Shown here one piece after another: positions 30,620-34,061 of a stretch of DNA of 34,061 nucleotides. The stretch covers positions 1 through 34,061 of the forward strand of contig QPMI01000353.1 of assembly GCA_004431415.1 (NCBI GenBank), given 5' to 3'. Origin of the DNA: Cyanophora paradoxa (Eukaryota; Glaucocystophyceae; Cyanophorales; Cyanophoraceae). The notes under the pieces were generated by a model. The model ran no database searches. It had not been told where the DNA came from and worked only from the letters and a program-made list of their open reading frames with translations. Every line of letters starts with the position of its first letter. Positions within the stretch are counted from its first letter, which is position 1. Both the position numbers and the translations under genes were made by a program.

Positions 30620-31070
30620 CTCTACAACTTTAAAAATTTGGTCATACATGCCCGGGTTGGGGAATTCGAATCGGCGCGGGGCGCGCTAGGCCGGCGAAGG
30701 CCGCCTCATGATCAAGTACCTGTTGTACCGGGCGCCGGAAAAACTCGCTCCTGAGAGTTTGTGGCGATATCGTGTTGCAGTACCCGTACGCCGGGGGGAA
30801 TGGAGCAGGGGGGAATGGACGCCGCTTGCTGGGTACAACAGCGTATACGTAGGCCGCCATGGCCACGGGGCGCCCGTACGCGTGCAGCACCGTGTGTTGG
30901 GGCCACTTGTGTTGCCTGAAGCACCGTGCAGGATGAAGGCGCCAGCGACGCCGCGTTCCGGTGCGCTTCCGGCTGCGGCCTCGAGCCGCCTACGCTCTCG
31001 GTTTCTGACGGACTCCGGTTCAAGCTCAAGTTCAGTTACGACGAGCTGTCATGCCGGTGAGCAAGTACAG
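30620..31070 (+). pseudogene. Gene-like fragment, paralog of 27535-27993
   Basis: Plus-strand blocks NFKNLVIHARVGE, IKYLLYRAPEKLAPESLWR and MKAPATPRSGA match those in the minus-strand copy inside hAT element 3. Between the blocks the frames differ, and there is an extra tandem GGGGGGAATGGA segment at 30791-30818. CATGATCAAG interrupts the homology at 30707. It lies about 340 bp beyond the element's right flank, so it may be the source or a sibling of the captured copy. Confidence 0.55.
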
Positions 31071-31224
31071 CCAGCGCGCTAGCTCGGCGCCACGCGCACA
31101 TATGCATGCGCGTATGTTGACCCGCGGCCAGCGATCCGTAGCAGATGATGACGGCCTCGCAGTATTCGCGCCGCTCTCCAGGACGCGCCGCGAGTTGACG
31201 CGCGCCTCGGCCGCTGCTGTAGAT

Positions 31225-31675
31225 CTGCGCATGCTATGCGCAGGGCCCGCGCGCGGCCGCGGCCGGCGCCACCTGCCGCTCCGCCCGCTTCCCCGCCCGC
31301 CGCCCCGCCCGCTGCCTCAGCTTCGTCGACTCCAGGTTTGCCCCGCCGCTGCTGCTGTGCATCTCGCCCGGCCGCCGCCGCTGGTCGCCGCGCGCGCCGC
31401 TAATATTAATATTTTAATGCTGCGCACCTCACCCTGCCGCCACCGCTTGGCCCCGCCACCGCTGTCTGGCGCGAGCTGACGCCTCGGCCCTGCGCAGGCT
31501 GTGCGCAGTGCCTGGTCACCTGTCGCTCCGCCGGCTTCCCCGCCGGCTGCCTCAGCTTCGTCGGCTCCAGGTTCGCCCCGCCGCTGCCAGGCTGCTGCGG
31601 CGCATCCCACCCGACCGCCGCCGCTGGGCCCCGCCGCCGCACGACCGCTGTCCGGGGCGAGCTGACGCCTCGGAT
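31225..31675 (+). repeat. Two-copy tandem duplication, 3' end at copy-2 breakpoint
   Basis: A block with CTCCGCCGGCTTCCCCGCC, GCTGCCTCAGCTTCGTCG, CTCCAGGTT-CGCCCCGCCGCTG and GAGCTGACGCCTCGG occurs twice (about 31225-31495 and 31496-31672). The first copy carries an extra AT-rich piece around TAATATTAATATTTTAATGC. It ends within a few bases of where the large segmental duplication begins. Confidence 0.75.
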
Positions 31676-31825
31676 CTGCTTGGCACTCGCGTCTCAATCA
31701 TTAAGTTATAACTGAGTAATTAGATAGGCTCGCGCTCGGCACTCGGCACGATATAAAGTACAATTATCGACAGATCTTCGTGGGGCGAGGGGCGCTGGCC
31801 ATGGGCCCCAAAGAGGGCCCGCGGC

Positions 31826-34061
31826 TCAGAAGCCGCCCGGGTACGCGCTCTCCGGCTCGCTCACGGCCTCGTCCCCCTCGCCCTCTCCGTCCCCCTCCTC
31901 CCCCTCTCCCTCGCCTTCGCCGTCGCTGTGCTCGTCCTCCTCCGGATCCTCCTGGTCGCTGTACTCGTCCTCGTCGTCCGTGTACCCGTCGTCGTACTCG
32001 CCCTCCCCCTCGCCCTGCGCCCGGCCGTGATCATGAGAAGCGGGACCAGCTGCAGAACCCAGGCAAGCGGCGAGGGGGGGGAGGGGGGGAGGGGAGGGGG
32101 GGGAGGGGAGGGGAGGGGTGGGGGTGGGGGTGGGGGTGTGGGGGGGGGGGGGGGGGGGGGCGGGGGGCGGAGGGCCGGACCTCGGGGCCGGCGGCGGGGC
32201 GCTCGCGGCGGACGCGGAGGCAGCGCATGAGGAGCGGGAAGCACTCGGCGATGCGCTCGGGCTGGTCGAACTCGTTCCGCACCGCGCAGTAGCGCTCCAT
32301 CGCCACCCGCGCCAGCACCTGCGCGGGAATCAGGAAATCAGGAAATCCGCGGGGGGACAGCCCTAGCTCTAGATCAGAGCTAGAAGATCAGCAGTCCCGC
32401 CGCGCGGAAATCAGAGGGCTAGCAGGCAGCTGCGGGCGGAGGGCTCTGGAGGGCGCGCGCGCGCCTCCTCGAACTCGCGGAAGGGGAGGGTGTGGCGCCC
32501 GTCGTGCAGGCCCTCCACCGCCCCCAGGCTCTCCATCTCCACCTCCACCTGGGCCCGGAGTGAGAGGGCGAGCATCTTCGCTCTGGCGGGGCGGGGCGGG
32601 CGGACGCTGGCGTCGGGGAGGGACGCAAGGAAGAGCTCGACGAGCTCGGCGCGGCGCAGGGCCGCCCGCCATCGCCCGCCGCGCCATCGCGCTCTTCCCG
32701 CTCTTCGCGCTCGGCGCCAGCGAGAGCCTGCGCGCAGAGGCAGCGCGGCGTCAAAGCGAAGCCGCGAAGAAGCCGAGTCGAGGCCTCGGCCGAGGCCCGC
32801 CCCCCCTCGAGGGCGCGGGCGGGCGGGCGGGCGGGCGGGCGCACGTGTCGAAGCGGTCGGGGGCGTCCTCGGGGATGCCCGCCTCCTCCTCGTCCGCCGC
32901 CAGGTCGTGCATCTGCTCCCCCGGGCTCGCCGGGGCGACGCGACGCGGGGCAAAGCAACCCGGGGCGGCGCGGCGGAGGCCCGGGGGCGCACGTAGGAGA
33001 AGTTGTAGAACTCGGAGAAGGTCATGCGCCAGCGCTCCTGGCGCACGCGCACGCCGAAGCGCCCCGCCGTCCGCTGCTCCAGGTCCACGTACTCCAGGTG
33101 CGCCCACCGCCGGTACACGTCCTACCGTCCGAGTCGGAGAACGTCTGAGTCTGAGCCCAGGGGCGGGGGCGCACGCGGAGGTTCTGGCGGAAGGGCCGCA
33201 AGGCGTCCGCCACCTCCGCCGAGGCCATCGCCTGCCCGCCCGCCCCCGCGCCCTCAGCCAGGGCGGGGCGGGGCGGGGCGGGGCGGGGCGGGGCGGGGCG
33301 GGGCCAAGCCAGCTAAGCTACTCTATGCTAATGAGCTAACAAGCCCTATAAAATAAGGCGGGGCGGGGCGGGGCGGGCCCTGCGGAAGACGAGCGCGTCG
33401 GCGTCCATGCGCGCGTTGGGCATCAGCAGCTGCTCCATCATCGTCCTGCCCGGCGGCGTCGGAGGGGGGGAGGAGTGGCGGGGGGGGGGGGGGGGGTACG
33501 TCCGGCCTCACCGGAAGCGCTGGCGGAGGGAGGGGAGGTTGGGGTAGCGGAGGAAGGCCATCCGGACGAGGCACTGCAGGAACTGGAAGAACTGCGGGGA
33601 CGGGGCGGGGCGGGGGCGGCCCCGGCCGGCGTCAGGCGGAGGAGAAGGGGGGGCTCAGGAGCCTTCTAAGAGGCGTGGGGGACGCCTCAGGCGGAGGCAC
33701 GAGGGCGCGAGGGCGGGCGGGCGCCCCCAGCCTTAGCCCCTGCCTCTCGGCCTGCGGCCCGCCGCACCTGGAAGCGCTTGTGCTTGCTGCTGTTCGTCGC
33801 CACGAAGCGGCCCGACTCGGACTGCTCCCGGTTCCCGATAATGAAGACCAGGTCCGCCGCCGCTGCAAGGGCGCCGCTCGAGTCCAGCCCCGCTCGGGCG
33901 GGGCGGGGCAGAGGATACAGCGCGGCGCGCGCGCACCGCGGGAGAGGCCGCCGCCGACGAGGCGCGTCTCCTGCAGGAAGGTCGAGAACTCCTTCTTGTT
34001 CATCACGAAGAGGTCGCCCTGCTCGCCCTTGGAGGGGCCCGCGTTCCCGCGGCCGCCGCCG
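31826..34061 (-). CDS. EF-hand-like two-module protein with acidic tail, copy 2 (5' cut)
   Basis: All exons of copy 1 from its first visible exon to the TGA at 31826-31828 are present in the same order, with equivalent splice sites. By eye, coding differences from copy 1 are mostly silent (for example GTA/GTG, CTG/TTG, ATC/ATT, CGC/CGG, GCA/GCG), with two Gly-to-Asp changes seen (AEVAGAL to AEVADAL, and one in the acidic tail). Near 32658-32670 two single bases are missing relative to copy 1 (GCAGGGCCGCCCGCC), shifting the frame before ELVELFLASLPDA. Unless this is a sequence or assembly error in a G/C run, the copy is broken there. The 5' end lies beyond the window. Confidence 0.65.
32657..32671 (-). 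other. Two-base deletion relative to copy 1
   Basis: Copy 1 reads GCAGGGGCCGCCCCGCC at about 15285-15299 and copy 2 reads GCAGGGCCGCCCGCC. The net loss of two bases falls within an otherwise conserved exon. Confidence 0.8.

Larger units (their letters stand above)
31678..34061. repeat. Segmental duplication, copy 2 (runs off the window)
   Basis: Matches 14259-16675. A 51-bp AT-rich insertion (33306-33356, starting AAGCCAGCTAAGC) sits in a GC-rich intron and is absent from copy 1. Confidence 0.9.

Overview
The window looks like nuclear DNA of a GC-rich, intron-rich unicellular eukaryote, most plausibly a microalga. I base this on many short exons that join in phase through GTGCG...GCAG introns, several apparent GC-AG introns, a serine-proline-rich cell-surface protein, and a protein with EF-hand-like modules of the kind often found in ciliary proteins. 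I see no bacterial operons, ribosome binding sites, tRNA or rRNA. The lineage (haptophyte, green alga, pelagophyte or other) cannot be settled from the sequence alone. Most long uninterrupted ORFs are artefacts of very high GC content. The real coding signal is in short exons, almost all on the minus strand.

Layout. 331-1322 and 19573-20561 are two arms of a ~1 kb inverted repeat. 1575-1863 is a broken duplicate of the first exons of an 8-exon minus-strand gene at 2769-4514 (428 aa, unknown function). 5560-6170 (plus) and 6945-7558 (minus) hold fragments of what looks like one multi-pass membrane protein, lying in opposite orientations. 8175-11917 (minus) is an 18-exon gene for a ~656 aa protein with a signal peptide, an SP-rich linker and a C-terminal membrane anchor. 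12-14.2 kb is repeats, including a long fold-back element. 14438-16830 (minus) is a gene with two EF-hand-like modules and an acidic tail. It is duplicated at 31826-34061, 17.4 kb away in the same orientation. 16.8-25.2 kb is mostly repeats with two likely gene pieces: a twin C2HC finger ORF and a cysteine-rich exon.

The strongest mobile-element signal is a set of three non-autonomous hAT-type elements, each with TAGGGCT-like inverted ends and a perfect 8-bp target duplication: 18048-18537, 24648-25162 and 25523-30275. The last is 4.75 kb and carries gene-like fragments, a 48-bp perfect hairpin, a ~40-bp tandem array and a 161-bp tandem array. A second copy of one carried fragment lies just outside its right end, so it resembles a gene-capturing (Pack-type) hAT element.

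The window is also unusually rich in short palindromic words, including TCATGATCATGA, AGATCTAGATCT, CTATAGCTATAG and ACGTATACGT. The first of these sits at or just before several inferred 3' splice sites.
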